From Prostheceraeus crozeri (taxonomy: Eukaryota > Platyhelminthes > Polycladida > Euryleptidae), in the NCBI GenBank assembly GCA_907163375.1, contig CAJQUW010012642.1, positions 1 to 64,000 on the forward strand: a DNA stretch of 64,000 bases, written 5' to 3'. Shown here piece after piece: positions 44,290 through 57,479 of this stretch. The notes beneath the pieces were generated by a model. That model was given only the letters and a program-made list of their open reading frames with translations, was not told where the DNA came from and made no database searches. Within the stretch, counting starts at the first letter, position 1; every line of letters begins with the position of its first letter. A program made the position numbers and the translations under genes.

Positions 44290-45130
44290 ATCAATGTTAT
44301 GAAAGAGTGTGCGATTATATCCGCCCATGAATTCCAGAGACTAATGCTATTGTTTAATTGTTTTTGGCTTCAGGTAACAAGTAAATGTTGTTTATTGTGT
44401 TGATGTTCTGACATGCCATCATATCGACACTACCATTTGAAGATCGAGGTTCTGCTAGAATAATGAATGATAATGAAAAACTGAACACTAATTACTGATT
44501 CCTTACCCTAAGTCGCAACGTACCTGATGAAAACCTCATTTTGCACTTCTCTAGATATCTGAAATGTAAATATGCTACTAACATAATCATATGAGTAGCA
44601 AGTTATTTTATAAAAAAATTATAGGATTCGATTCATGTCGTTTCACAGCTGAATGATGACCAACAGAATTAGGCATATTTACTAACACGAGATTAGATAT
44701 AAAACAGTGCTGTCATTATTCCAGTTCTGTACAGCGCTCTCAAAGTGCTCAACAGGTGTTGACGATGGTTTCATGTCTGAAAAGATGAATCAACTTTTAC
44801 TTTATATAATGAATTCTCGTGACCTCGAGAACGATGATGAAGGATAATTTGAATGCAAAAATCAAAAATATTGATTAATGAATCAAACTCCAAGATGCAT
44901 ATTAATTCATGCTGATTTATCATCAAGAAGATCACAATTTATTAGCTTTCAATGACTCTCTACACAGACATGACTTATTTGACATTTTTGACTCATAATA
45001 TATTGACGCATCATTCTACAAAGCTGCTGGAAATTGAAATATCTCCCTTTCATGTGATTTCAGTAAGGCCATTTAATGATCATGTCGCATTTTTGAAATT
45101 CATAATCATTTTGCTGTGGAACTAGCACGC
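44290..45130. other. Gene-free stretch
   Basis: Nothing recognised. Confidence 0.5.
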
Positions 45131-45136
45131 ACCAGG

Positions 45137-45642
45137 CTAGGTCAAACTTTCGATTAGATTTAACAAATCAGTTTTATCTGAATAAAACAGTTTTTGTATT
45201 AAACCATCGCAAGCATTTAATCGCGTTTTAACCGCAATTTCGACACTCAATCATGATATTACGATTTGATGAAACTGTCTGGTACAAATAAGCCGCTTTA
45301 TAAAAGCTAAAACTTGTTGAGGTCAAAGATAGGATTTAATAGTAACCAAAGATTTCGATTGAACAACATTCGATATTAAGATCGGCGTTATCGAATATTG
45401 TGAACAGAAGTTACAGTGGAAATGTGATCAATCATAAAAATATAAAACGCGTTTTATCAAATGGCTTTGTTTAACAAAACAGACGCTTTATTAAAACCGT
45501 TTTAATTAATATAAATATACATGAGCTCAAACATGCGTTTACAGTAATCCGCTTTAATATTGCTGCGATTTAACAAAACGGCTTTATCAAAACGAGCTTG
45601 TTGAAGCCGATTTGTCAAATCTAATCAAAAGTTTGACCTGGC
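45137..45642. mobile_element. ~506-bp MITE with 36-bp terminal inverted repeats
   Basis: The left end GCTAGGTCAAACTTTCGATT and the right end in reverse, GCCAGGTCAAACTTTTGATT, both go on into AGATTTRACAAATCRG. There are about five differences over 36 bp. The interior is full of AAAACGG/CCGTTTT and GTTTTATC words in both orientations. Target duplication not seen. No coding frame. Confidence 0.8.
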
Positions 45643-45644
45643 TT

Positions 45645-48195
45645 ACTGTATGAAATAGCGGAACATCGATCACTGAGGAACTTAGAAGCAAGTTGTCAGC
45701 AAGGAGCACGCCGCTTTTAACTTCATTCAACCTGTTTTGAAAGAGTAAATTCAACTGTCAAATCCTGCTGCAACAGATGATGTCTTCTAAAGATGAACTA
45801 TTGACAGAGGAAACATTTACAAACTAGTCTCATACCCTTATTTTTATTTATTAGTCTCATACTTGTATTTTTTGATTTTTTCTGCAATACACATGGAGGC
45901 AACATTTCAGCTACTGCATGTATTGCATGACTTACAGTGGAGAAGAATTCAGGAATATTCGACTTGAGCCTTTTTGAATAAAGTTGAGTAAATCTAGAAA
46001 AATCAGTCGACCGCAACCGTTTAGAGAATACAACGACATTCAAATATTCATCGATTTCAATTCAGTATTCTTCACAAACATTAAGGACAGTAGAAGATCC
46101 TAACTGAGCAAATAGGATTATTACATATTTTTTGAGCAATTGTATTGAAAACTTGATAAGAATTAAAAGGAAGAATAAATATTAAGAGCAGGCAAGTTGT
46201 TAATGATAAAAACATTCTTTATTATATTCGGACTAAGATGTGGTTGACCCGATTTTTGTTGCCGTCGATCAAACAAGCGATGCGGTACTGATAGTGGCCG
46301 AAATGTAAGGAATGGTGAAAAAATATAAAGATGAATGAAATGCAGATGCAGGCTTCTGAAGCAATGCAAATAGTGCATGCAACCGGCTGAAGTAAATTTT
46401 CGATAGTTCGATGGGCGATGAATGTTCAGAGGCAATTTTTGAAACAACGTGGACCAGTGGCACGAAAGGAATTGTCACAAAACTTACCACCAGGAAAAAC
46501 AAACATATATCTCTGGATATGTTGATCATCTCAATGAGATAATTTTTATATCTGTATCCACAAACTTTTTAATATCGAAAATTTATGGAGGAATCATGCT
46601 GCATTTATGACTTACGGACCATTTGAACAACTTTCAGCTTGCGGAAATATTTCACGGAAAATAGACAAGTTTTTTTAGAGAAGATCAATGGATAACATGT
46701 CAGAAGAAAGTTTGACATTAACAAAATCAATCACATCGATTTACTTGTCAGAATTAATACAGTAGATACTCCATTTGTTTTACATTACACCAGTCCCATG
46801 ACAAAAGTCAAAATGACGCACGATCAGAAGTGGTGCAAATTGTCGAAGAGCATGCAACGGAGACAAATCAGAAAGCTTTATGACTGTCTGACAAACATTT
46901 TCTGACAAACTAATCCAAGATGACTTTTATGGCATGGAAAGACCTAGAAGGTGAAGACAACTACATGCATATTTTCAGTTTGATTTCAGGCAGCAACAGT
47001 TACATTTCAGATATCCATCTAATTTCAGACGTCGTTTCACTAAATTTCAATTCAACACTTTTATACACATGCAGGAAATATGTCACTCGGTTTCTGCCGG
47101 TCTCATTTCATGGATATTTTGATTGAATGTTTTTGTTTGAAAGTTCTTGTCAAAATATTGAAGTCATTGCTAAATATCAAAGACTGAGATTTCTTTACTC
47201 AAGTCGAGCTTTGCTTTGTATTAATGGAGAATTCGTCACACGCCAATGTTTATCTTTTCAAGTGATACATGGTTCGGTTCTTAGACTGATTGGTTGACTC
47301 TTCTCCTCCCTGTTTGTCTTGTTCCAAGATTTGAGTAAATTAAATGATTTATGAGATGTTTTGTAAAAATTACAAGGAATAAGCACAAAATAAATTGTAA
47401 ACTAAGCAATGAAACATTCGGAAAAATGCAAAACATGCCCGTGGTAATAGAAATTATGCCATACTGTTAAAGGGACAAATTAATTGCAAACCTCATGTTT
47501 CGGAATGAACACACACAATTTTTTCTTTGGACAAACAACATGCAATTCAGCATAAAATTCATACAAAAATAAAGCTAAAAGCTGTAGAATGATGGCAATA
47601 TATTTCAAAAAAGGTGCAAGCCTCACATTTTTAAAAAAATCTATTGGAAATTTCACTTCCTGTGTAGTATAATGTATTAATGTAATCAAATATGCATTAT
47701 TTACTCGACAAAATATTTATGGAGATTTCCCGTGCATTCGTCAAATTACTTAGTGAATCAGGTAAAATTCATACTGAGGTTCTGTATCACGTGCAACTGC
47801 AGTTTGCTACATCATCAAATGGCATCTGGTGCTGACATGTAGAGGCACATAGAGAACATAATTGCTTCATATGTACTCTAAAATATGTGAAAAATAGCAA
47901 AATCGTAGTATTTTCAATGACTGATTAAACTTTCTCACAAACAAACCAGGTCGGATCAATGATATCAAACCGAAAAATCCATCGTTTTGCATTTTGGACC
48001 CTAAAATTTCCTGTATGACCTGGTTAGCGGACCCCTTCTGTGAAATCGACAATGATCGTCTACCGAGATTTTGCACTTCATGCACGGTACTCAAATGCCT
48101 TCTAAAAAATGGTCTTGTGTGACTGTTTCTTGGTAGCTGCCAAGGTGTGTTACTAAGAAAAGTGAGGGCACTTCAATATAGCCTATGGGTAATTC
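45645..48195. other. Gene-free stretch
   Basis: Short frames on the - strand (45798-46043, 46163-46529) have no recognisable product. TTTCAGAT-type words at 46990-47040 resemble those at 7120-7330. Confidence 0.5.
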
Positions 48196-48202
48196 CTTAC
48201 GG

Positions 48203-48361
48203 GACCCCATTAGCCTAATTGCAGGGCTAGAAGCATACAAACACCTTTTCTTTCAGACGAGCGCTATCGGCTGGTCACCGACAACCATAATCATGCCTTA
48301 TGGCGTTGGTCTGAAAAAGCGTTTTTTTTGCTTCTAGGCCTATCATCAGGCTAATGGGGTC
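48203..48361. mobile_element. 159-bp hairpin MITE
   Basis: GACCCCATTAGCCTAAT at the left is matched in reverse at the right (GACCCCATTAGCCTGAT). Both are followed by AGG.CTAGAAGC and an A-rich stretch, an inverted repeat of about 39 bp per arm with few mismatches. Confidence 0.8.
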
Positions 48362-48369
48362 TCCCTGAC

Positions 48370-51300
48370 AATAAGATAAGGTATGCTATATATACCATTC
48401 AAGCAGTCAATTTTTCATGCTGTCGTGCATTTGGATACAAAATCAATTCATTGAACTACATTTGAACTTTCACTTTCAACACACTTCTTCATGATTTATT
48501 AGTGAACAATTAGTGAAATTCATTGCAGTATTTTGAATTCAAATGTCATTGAATTACAAATTGATGCACACATTGAATTACAAAATGATTGGATCAATCA
48601 ATTAATTATTCTAATAATTCTAATTAATTCAACCTACTACCTACTACTTTAACTATTGTGACTTAGTGTTTCTATCCATTCATGCATTGTCGGTCACTTG
48701 TTACTGAATCATTTTTTTCAATCATTTACAAATATAAATCCATTGCTGCAGCCCAACGTTTTCAAAAACAATTATATTTTGTCTAATAGTTTTAACCACT
48801 TATTGTCAATTATTTTTTATATATCATTGAATCTAATGACTGATGGGAAAATCAAACATCATACTTATTGAATATTGAATATTTCTTCACATTTCATCTC
48901 ATAATAAGTCACAGCAACACGGCCTTGGTGATTAAAATGATAACCCAAACCGGTGCAAGTTCCATTCAGACTTCACTTCTTGAGGACTTCAGAGACACCT
49001 TTGTAACTTTCTTTTCTTCTCTTTCATTTTCCGCTGATCATTATGATCCTTGCCTTTCAATAGAAGGAATATTACATAAATATTGTGATATATCAACTTG
49101 GAAGAAAACTGCAGAATTCATTTCACTAAAAATAGTCAGTATAAAGCTGAAATACATTGTAAGTCGGTCCAGCTGGACGACCAGGTGGTCGGTGATAGTT
49201 CCCATTCATTAATTTGTCGTTTATTTTGCTTTGGTTATCCTCCAAGTAATGATTGAGCAATGCTCTTCATTAAAGAATGAAAAACATTAAATCATGTTTG
49301 CAAGTCATCGGCAATTTTATGATTTTCTTAATTAATCCTTATACTAAATATAACAAAGATAATTGATTAAAAAATCACCGTGTGTGTTGTAATGGCCAAC
49401 TGGAAAATGTCAAATTACATCAAAGTTTTTATATGACTAAAAAATGCTTGAAAGTCACTTGAATTTTAACATATAAAGTATCTTATTGAATTCACCAGAC
49501 CCGTGTATGGAAAAATTTCAATTCACGCGAGTAAGCTGATGATTTTGTTTGTGGTGCTGCAGAGTATTTTGTCACGAACTATTTTGTGATTCAAATGTTG
49601 ATGCCAAAGTGTAATCATAAAATTTCGAGATTTCTATAACAATAATTGAATGCATAAAATGACTTCTCTAAATATCTTAAATAGTGTAGAATTTATTAAT
49701 TTTTTTGTATCTTAGATTGTGTAGAATTTCACTCACAATTCCAATGATATAGAATCACCAAATTTGTGTGAGTGAAACAGAACTACTGAAATACGAGAAA
49801 TATCAAATAAAACGTTCAACAATAGCATCAAATTAAAGCTCTATAGAGCTCTATATAGAGCGGTTATTGATCACAGGTTTAATAGTAAAAATAATTATAT
49901 ATTTTATAGTGTATTGATTCGTTCATTTTACTAAGCAGTACGTTCTATGAAAACAGTAACACATCTAAAACCGATGATCAATAGGACCGAGGACCTTCCA
50001 GATTTCAATGTTTTTTCACAGTTCGATCGTCACCTGACTTCATAAAGTAACTGAATTTATCTCTTTGCAAATTATATCCTCCTGGTACTATCAACTGACA
50101 AGAGGTGCTGGTGAAGGTTGACAATGTCACTTTTCAACTTGTTTTAACTTTAATATGCTCATTTTAATGTAAGAGGAATTTCTCCCGACGACTGGTCGAC
50201 TGCGTCATGCTACATTTTAAGTCTGCTGGCAGTGATTAACTTCACCATGTAAGTACTCTTCATGTGCTTGATCACTCGGTTTATATTTGGACACGATTAA
50301 CTGCTGAGAGCCACTCCTATGCAGCCTTGATTAAATCATTGTCACTTTAGCATCTCTAATGCCATGGAAATCTATACTTCTCTTGGATCAGTCTTTTAAT
50401 CGTTCGTAGTTCGCATTCCATATGAGACATGCTTCAATTTTCTGTCTTATGACCCTCCCGCGACCTTTGCTTCAAACGCTTGTTATTTCCTTTCCAAAAC
50501 TGGAGTGGCCGTGAGATGGCAATCCATCGGTTCTCCAAGTGGTTCGTCTTCTATTTGGCCCTCAGGCTGCCGCTGAGTCGCATTGACTCGCACACCTGGC
50601 GGTCTACACTAATTGGGGATCGGTGGATGGATAATGAAGACGGTTCGTGTTGGCCCGCCGTGCTCCGACTTGTTTCCAGGACCTCCGACTCAGGCCGGGG
50701 ATTTGAGTGGAGGATTGACGAGGAGCTATTGAAAGGATAAGAGGCGGGAAACAGGTGACTTTAGCAATATATTTCAAGATACAAGTCGATGGAAATTCGA
50801 TCAGAAAATAAGCTAATCCGAGAAGGAACTGCAGCAAAAGTTCAAATATCATTTAAAAAACAGTCTCCCCTGCTAATTTATTAATGAATAGCAAAGTAAG
50901 CTTCAAATAAATACTTCTCAAAAAATGAAGCGAGTAATGCTCGCATGCGGTCTTCTCAAGCTGTACATTGGTGTTATGTGTCTTTTCCCCAAATCTACAT
51001 GGCTGGTCGGAAATAGAGGGGCAGGTAAATTCGTATAGAAGCTATACAGCTTAAATCTTTAAGTCAATCTAAATCTTGGCAGAGATGTAAGTGCAAACTT
51101 AATGAAGCTTCTTAGAAGGTACAGGCCGCGATATCTCAGTATTGCATTTTCAGTTTTAATCTTAAAAAGAATCTCAGTTCTAGATGAAAAGGGGGAAATT
51201 AAATAACATGGTAGCTAAGAGTCAACTTCTAAAAATTGCAGTTGCTTTTCCCTGAAATTCTAAGCTATATTAAACTTTCCGGTCGGAAAATGAAAGCCGG

Positions 51301-53290
51301 AGAGAGTAAGAAAAGCATATATGACCGGAATGAAGTTACAACCCTATCAAACTTTATGCAGTTTGCTTTGATTACACATTAGAAAGGCGGAACGTGGAAA
51401 GCTTACATTATGAAAATAATAAGAAGTAACTTGCGATATTTACAATGAAGGAGAACAGTTCCAATGCAGCTTGCGTGACAAATCGCATTCATTTTCTACA
51501 CAGAATTTGACCTAGGAGCATGAATACCATTACTTGCAATTTAGTATTTGTTATCGCTTCTGTGTAATATGGAGTAAATAAGTACCGGTACCATGTTTTG
51601 TCGCTATAGCTTCCTTGGTAATGATCCCATTTAGTGTAAATACATGCATCGTTAATTTTATATTTCTTGTTGTCTCCAAAGTGTGATAAGCTCTGCACGT
51701 TCTCAAAGCAAGCGGTGTAGAGTTAAATACGATTGTGACTTTCTACCGGTGTACAGGTCAAGAAGAGCCGGTGAGAGGATTCTTCGCTCCAATGCATTAG
51801 CTACTAATTGATTAAGTCTGCTTTGCCATTCATTGATAAAAAGGTTCAGATATTCTCATTATTATTTGGAGTGAAATACACGATAAATGCAATAGTACAT
51901 GTGGAATAGACGTCAGACAACGCACTTTTGAGCACCACTGGGAATCGTGTGAAGTACATCCAAGTTATTGAGAAGCAAAATGTGGTCATGCTTTTAGAGA
52001 GCTTTTTTAAACGTGTGTGAAGTTAGCGGAATCACCCAGTGGAACCACTTTTGTCTTTAAACTTGAATTTTTCAAGCACGACTGCGAATTTGTGAAATCT
52101 GAGCCCAGATTCGTAACAGTAGGCTAAAATTGATATAGTGGAAGTCGTTTTGGATAAAATCATGCTGTAATAATGAATGGTTCCGTTGTTTGGTTCCACC
52201 AACTTCACACACGTCTTCTTTAAACATGCTCAGTGAGTTCCGATCGATTGTTTATCGGCTGAATTTTCGGTTTGTAGATTAGCCAGGTTGTCACCTTGGT
52301 GGTTGTTGCAAGTCGAAAGTTAAGTGGATGTCGCAGCAATATTGTCATGATGCCTATGTGGCAGTAATGTTTTTTCTGACAATGCTTGATACTCAGACGA
52401 CCTATTATAATTTATTGACTAATTTTTCTCCAGATAAACATATGCAATGCCAGCTGAACCCTGTGAAGGATATAAGAGGTGCATTCTTAATTGCCTGAGG
52501 TGAAATCGGAAAAATGATCGTAGCAAGGTTGTCTAGGTTCGGACATTGAAATAAGTTCGCTGACAATGCATCATAAAATCTAAGTTTAGAAAAGTCGCTA
52601 TTTTATCCATACAAATAGCAGTAAAAAATCTGATATTCTTTATTGATTTCCCCTATATTTCTATATTTTGAAAATACACCTAATCATTCGGGAATTAATA
52701 TTATTCGTGTGCAATCTAAACTAATTATTAAACATCAGTAAATCCATGCAGAAAAACATTAGCAAACTACTGTACATGTAATATTTGAATATTTAATGTC
52801 TAAAATTGGAGATCATTGACTGGAATAAATGAAATGATTATTAATCTAAAAGCATATTCACTGCAATTTCACTGATCCCGACTCGTCCAACATCATGCAA
52901 TTGACCGACTGAATTCATATGCCTACTTCATCTGGGGGAGTTTGAAAGAATTCTGTATTTAACAAAATCAATAATGAAGCAGAACTGCAAAATGTGGTAA
53001 ATGCAGCGAATGAAAATTGCACGCGATTCAAATTTCCAAGCCTGTTTATGACACGCGCAATTGTAGAAGAACTAAGTTAATTTATATATGCGATCGAAGC
53101 TTTTATTCATGTCTAATTACACAGTATGGCTTAAATAGTAGTGATATGTGAATTTCCATTGATCAGTGGAATTAAATTGGTTCCTTGATGATGGAAATAC
53201 AGAATAGAAATACATGTCATTTCTTTTTTAAAACAGTGAGATTACATGATTAAAGCAACAGATTATTGGAACATTTCTCGTTAGGAATGC
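48370..53290. other. Gene-free stretch
   Basis: No gene recognised. Two CATTGAATTACAAA repeats at 48551 and 48574; a GC-richer patch at 50450-50740 has 82- and 86-codon frames on opposite strands and could be an unrecognised exon or promoter; a 114-codon + frame at 48868-49212 matches nothing I know. Confidence 0.45.
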
Positions 53291-53298
53291 AGTGCAAG

Positions 53299-53512
53299 AA
53301 AATAAAATCAGCAATCCGCTGTTTTATTCCACGAGGCCTCCTATCGCACGTTTGCAATATTAGAGCATGTGAAGATCAGACATCATCATTGTCACTCATG
53401 TTTGTTTTTTTATTGTCATATGTCTCTAACATCGACTTTAACTAACCGAAGAGAGTCATCATGAGGCCTCGTGGAAACAAACAAATCAACAGAAAGTTGA
53501 TTTTATTTTTTT
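53299..53512. mobile_element. ~214-bp inverted-repeat element
   Basis: CCACGAGGCCTC (53329-53340) and its exact complement (53463-53474) lie inside a longer match: AAAATAAAATCARC and CTGTT...TT occur outside both in the same order. Arms are about 42-50 bp with gaps. Confidence 0.55.
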
Positions 53513-53519
53513 GCGCCGC

Positions 53520-54250
53520 AATTACATAATCGTATCTTCTTAAACATTGCAAGATGTGAACTTGACATGAAGTTTATATGTAAAAGTGGATTGCTTTGTT
53601 AATATATGATTTTTCATATCTGATGGCTGCTAATTAACGATGATAATGTATCGTACTGACGCACTGAAGCTATCCCCGATGTAATCTAACAATTATTTGA
53701 TGAAGTTTCATAATTGACATTCATGTAGATTTATGAAATGTATAAAGTGTCATATCCAGTTCACGAAGTGTGATTTAACTCACTATTATTACTACTCCAA
53801 ATCATCGTAGCTATCACCCTTCTTCTGAGTATCTTCACGTCACATGTTGACCAGATAGATTTTTAGTCAGATGTCCTCAAGAAATATGTTAGGAATCTCA
53901 ATCTAATTTGACATAATTAATTGAAAGACGAATATCGCAAAACAGTCGAATGATGATGTTATAGACAGGATTCCAGATGTCATGTAGGATTTCAAATTAT
54001 GGAAAATGAAATATTATCATTTTTGATTGATGTAGAGGTTTCTCAATTCAACAGATGTTAGAACTTTCATTGTCACTGAAGAATTTTCGTATCAACAGTG
54101 CTGACCATTTTCAAAGCACTGGCCTTATTGGTTAACTTCATAAAAAATTGGAGCCATTACAAAATGGTAGAAAATTGTTTTCTTACCACACACCAATGTT
54201 GAGTCGCAAAAAGAAAACTTTCCGTTATCTGTGGCCACGCTTGTTCTCTA
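53520..54250. other. Gene-free stretch
   Basis: Nothing recognised. Confidence 0.5.
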
Positions 54251-54253
54251 ATA

Positions 54254-54974
54254 GTCCGGCAGCCAGAGCGAGTTTCTGCAGGGAACGAGGCCGAAAGTGA
54301 GACTTTCACAGAATGATGTGCACCCTATGCCTACTACGAATCGGCACGTCTGCCGAGTTCTAGTGAGTTCCTCTTCTTGTCAGACAGAATCAAAGAAAAA
54401 CACATGTAAATCCAATGGGACGCAGATTGCAGTTTTTGACTAAAACGAATTTTTTATGTTTTCTCTGATTAAACGAAAAGTCCTAAGCCGAGAGTCATAA
54501 TTTTTGGCATGAAATGTCTTCAGGTCATTTCCTATGATGTGCATGAGCTATTATCATGCATCTGATCGGCAATGTATGTGAGAATTTGGTTGAATGTGGA
54601 TAAAGTTGCTCAAAACGTCTGTGTTTGCCGACAGTAAGAGGCTCGCCAAATCTAAATGTGATTAGCTTTATAGACAGGGGAGCATGAAACTGAAAGGAAA
54701 TGACCTGAAGACATTTCATGCCAAAAATTATGACTCTGGGCTTGGTACTTTTCGTTTAATCAGAGAAAACATAAAAAATTCGTTTTAGTCAAAAACTGCA
54801 ATCTGCGTCCCATTGGATCTACATGTGTTTTTCTTTGATTCTGTCTGACAAGAAGAGGAACTCACTAGAACTCGGCAGACGTGCCGATTCGTAGTAGGCA
54901 TAGGATGCACATCATTCTGTGAAAGTTTCACTTTCGGCCTCGTTCCCTGCAGAAACTCGCTCTGGCTGCCGGAC
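54254..54974. mobile_element. Foldback MITE, copy 2
   Basis: 721 bp, flanked by TA (54252-54253, 54975-54976). It starts GTCCGGCAGCCAGAGCGAGT and ends with its complement. The arms pair over about 330 bp each, through CAGGGAACGAGGCCGAAAGT, leaving a centre of some 50 bp near 54600. Very close in sequence to copy 3 at 59510, and a relative of copy 1 at 16737. No coding capacity, so it depends on an outside Tc1/mariner-like transposase. Confidence 0.92.
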
Positions 54975-54976
54975 TA

Positions 54977-55197
54977 TAAGCAGAAAACACCAAGAATGAG
55001 AGGTACAGCAACGGAACATGCGCTATAAGAGGCGTTGGCATTAATCATTAAAAGACAATAGAATCATGATAGAATAATAATCGATAGAAAAATTTTACAG
55101 TCCCGACAAGACGCACTTTTTCATATCCATAAATCTAGTGGCCTTTTATAGCACATTTCCCGTTGTTGTACTTCTCATTCTTGGTGTATTCTACTTA
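54977..55197. mobile_element. 221-bp hairpin element abutting foldback copy 2
   Basis: TAAGCAGAAAACACCAAGAA at 54977 is matched in reverse at 55197 with few differences, and the arms continue for about 55 bp (AATGAGAGGTACAGCAACGG and so on). It starts directly after the TA duplication of foldback copy 2, so copy 2 may have inserted at its edge. Confidence 0.8.
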
Positions 55198-55199
55198 GA

Positions 55200-57040
55200 C
55201 AACAAGCGTGGTCGCAAATAGCCGAAGTTTTTTCTTATTGCGATTCGTCTTTGGTATTGCACCAGTCAAAGGAATGCATATCAATGTCTAGTAACAATGG
55301 CAACTGCTTCAAGGCGACCTCGGAGACTCAATAACTCAATGTCTCTGTCAAAATGCATTTTCGACGTCGTCAAATGCCAGAGGCATTGAGCTGTGTTATG
55401 TCTTGTAATTAATATTGTGAATCTTATTCGACCATAATTCATTAAGTAGTCAAAATGTTTTCATGAAAGTATGCATCCTATTATTTCAGTCATATAAGAT
55501 AAGCTAATAAGCATGCTTCTGTAGGACATAGTGCTTCTTGAATATTGAATAAGAATTGAATTGAATTATGAGAGAATTGAGTCGCATTATAAGTTTCAGT
55601 GTTTTATGCATTGTAAAATTAGCAATAACCTTAGATATTAGTGCCATTTTCATATTAACATTTTTCAGTGTTTTAACAGTAGAAATCCGACACTTCAACT
55701 ATATTTCAGAAGTGGAACGGATATGTGTATCAAAAACAGTATTGCGTCGTTGACACGCGCTACCATACAATGGTGCCTAAATAAACGGCGTCCTATGGCT
55801 GACAATGGCAAAGTACTGATATCTATTCATTTTACTTTGTGAAGATTGCCCATCATTTTACTTTCAATTTAATCCCATCCCGTCCGGGCCACAACGAAGC
55901 TCGGCCTACATTATTGTGATTGTCGAGGAATTTTATCTGCGTAAATCTGATAATTAAATAAGTGCATGGTGACTGGTTATCAAACATGGAGATGCTACAT
56001 AATAGGACATTATGTTATACAAACAAGGACATTTTGATATCTTGATAATAGATCCCTTACTTATTCATGACATAGCTGTGCTTTTGTAGCACAAATCTGA
56101 TTTGACTCAATTTTCGTGGGACTTAGCGTTGGATTAACGTTAGTGATTATCCTTAAAAATTTCTTTGGAAGCCCATCTGGTAGTTAAATATGATTTACCG
56201 GTACAAGTTACGTCTACTAAAATGTTGAACACATTAGTCTGGATTACACCAGCTTCGATTTCTTTGGTGTTTTTAAATTAGATTAGCTGTTGTTTTCCTT
56301 ATATTCAATGAAAGAACATTGTGGCAAATCTGCACATTGTGTCATGTACTTCTATTTAGTTTTGGACTGAGAAAATTTCAGACTGCAATATGCATGTATT
56401 ACAGTTGCATCATGGAAATTTACTTCTAGATGCCTTCATTTTCAGGAGTAGGCCTCGAGCAGAAGTTGCAAACTGTCTTTCAAGATTACCTTCTGTTATC
56501 TCGGATTCAGAGAGTGAAATAGCTTTTCGATAATTATGACCGCATGAGACTTCCACATACCACGTATTCACGTAGATTTTTTCAGAAAATTGTGCTTGCT
56601 TGAATAAGAAGAGATTCTCCCGCAAATCGTTCTTTTCACTGAGAAACTTTTCTCTGCATTATATTTCTCATGACGAAAAAATGAATCTTGGCGATCGATT
56701 GGTTGTTCCCAATGAATCAATGAATTTTTGAAGCTTGCGATTTTTATACGCAACCTTTCAATTATTGCATGCAGGCAAGAAAACGTGTTTCAATGTTATA
56801 TCCATCATAAATACACACTCATTCAAGAGCCTACGAGTGATCAAAGAAGCTCAATGCCAGACTCAAGATATACAATTGGTATGTTGATGTCGTAACATTC
56901 AAACCAAGGATCAAAACAGACAGAAATGTTTTTCAGCTGACTGCACAGCCTGTATATGACTGATCAAGATGATGACCAATTTAATGTATGTTTTAGAAAG
57001 TCTAAAACAAGGGAAACATGTCAAAAACATATGCCAAGCC
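55200..57040. other. Gene-free stretch
   Basis: Nothing recognised. Confidence 0.5.
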
Positions 57041-57041
57041 A

Positions 57042-57154
57042 GACTTCGGTTCGATTCTTGGGTTCAGGCGAGTGCGTTGGGGGGGATGGGGAGGGTGGAG
57101 AAAACAAGGGTGTTGATGTCTATTAATGACTTTATTGTTGTCCTTCTCTTTAGA
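57042..57154 (+). repeat. SINE-like copy A (tRNA B-box half)
   Basis: GACTTCGGTTCGATTCTTGG contains a B-box (GGTTCGATTC), then GGGTTCAGGCGAGTGCG, a G-rich patch, and GGTGTTGATGTC...TTATTGTTGTC. The same order occurs at 57381-57471. The tRNA 5' half is not recognisable here. Confidence 0.5.
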
Positions 57155-57332
57155 TATTCAATATTCCGCGGTAGACCTTTGTTGTAGATCTACTGTGTGA
57201 CGTAGTCGAATGACATGCTGATATGCTGTCTCGCTATAAAATGAATGCTGGTAGTATTCTGTCAACAATAGTAGGACAACATGCTGTCAATATCACTTGG
57301 AGATGACTTCTGCCTTCTCTCGTATTCCTTAT

Positions 57333-57471
57333 GTGCCGTCGCCTGTTCTAGTGAAAAGGTACGTGCTCTTCTCCACCGCGGACTTCGGTGCGAGTCCTGG
57401 GTCAGACGAGTGCGGACGGGGAATGAAGGGTGTTGGTGTCTTTTGTTGATTCAATAGTTGTCACTCTTTAT
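57333..57471 (+). repeat. SINE-like copy B with tRNA-derived head
   Basis: TTCTAGTGAAAAGGTACGTG resembles the D-arm of a tRNA-Glu/Asp-type gene, followed by CACCGCGG and the B-box-like GGTGCGAGTCC. The tail GGGTGTTGGTGTC...AATAGTTGTC matches copy A. A tRNA-derived SINE fits best. Confidence 0.5.
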
Positions 57472-57479
57472 GTCAAAAA

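Noticed and set aside
48868-49212. 114-codon + frame
   Set aside because: No recognisable domain, AT-rich composition like the surroundings, no splice or promoter context.
50480-50852. GC-richer block as a host exon
   Set aside because: Frames of similar length on both strands and no conserved motif; left as a possible exon or promoter only.
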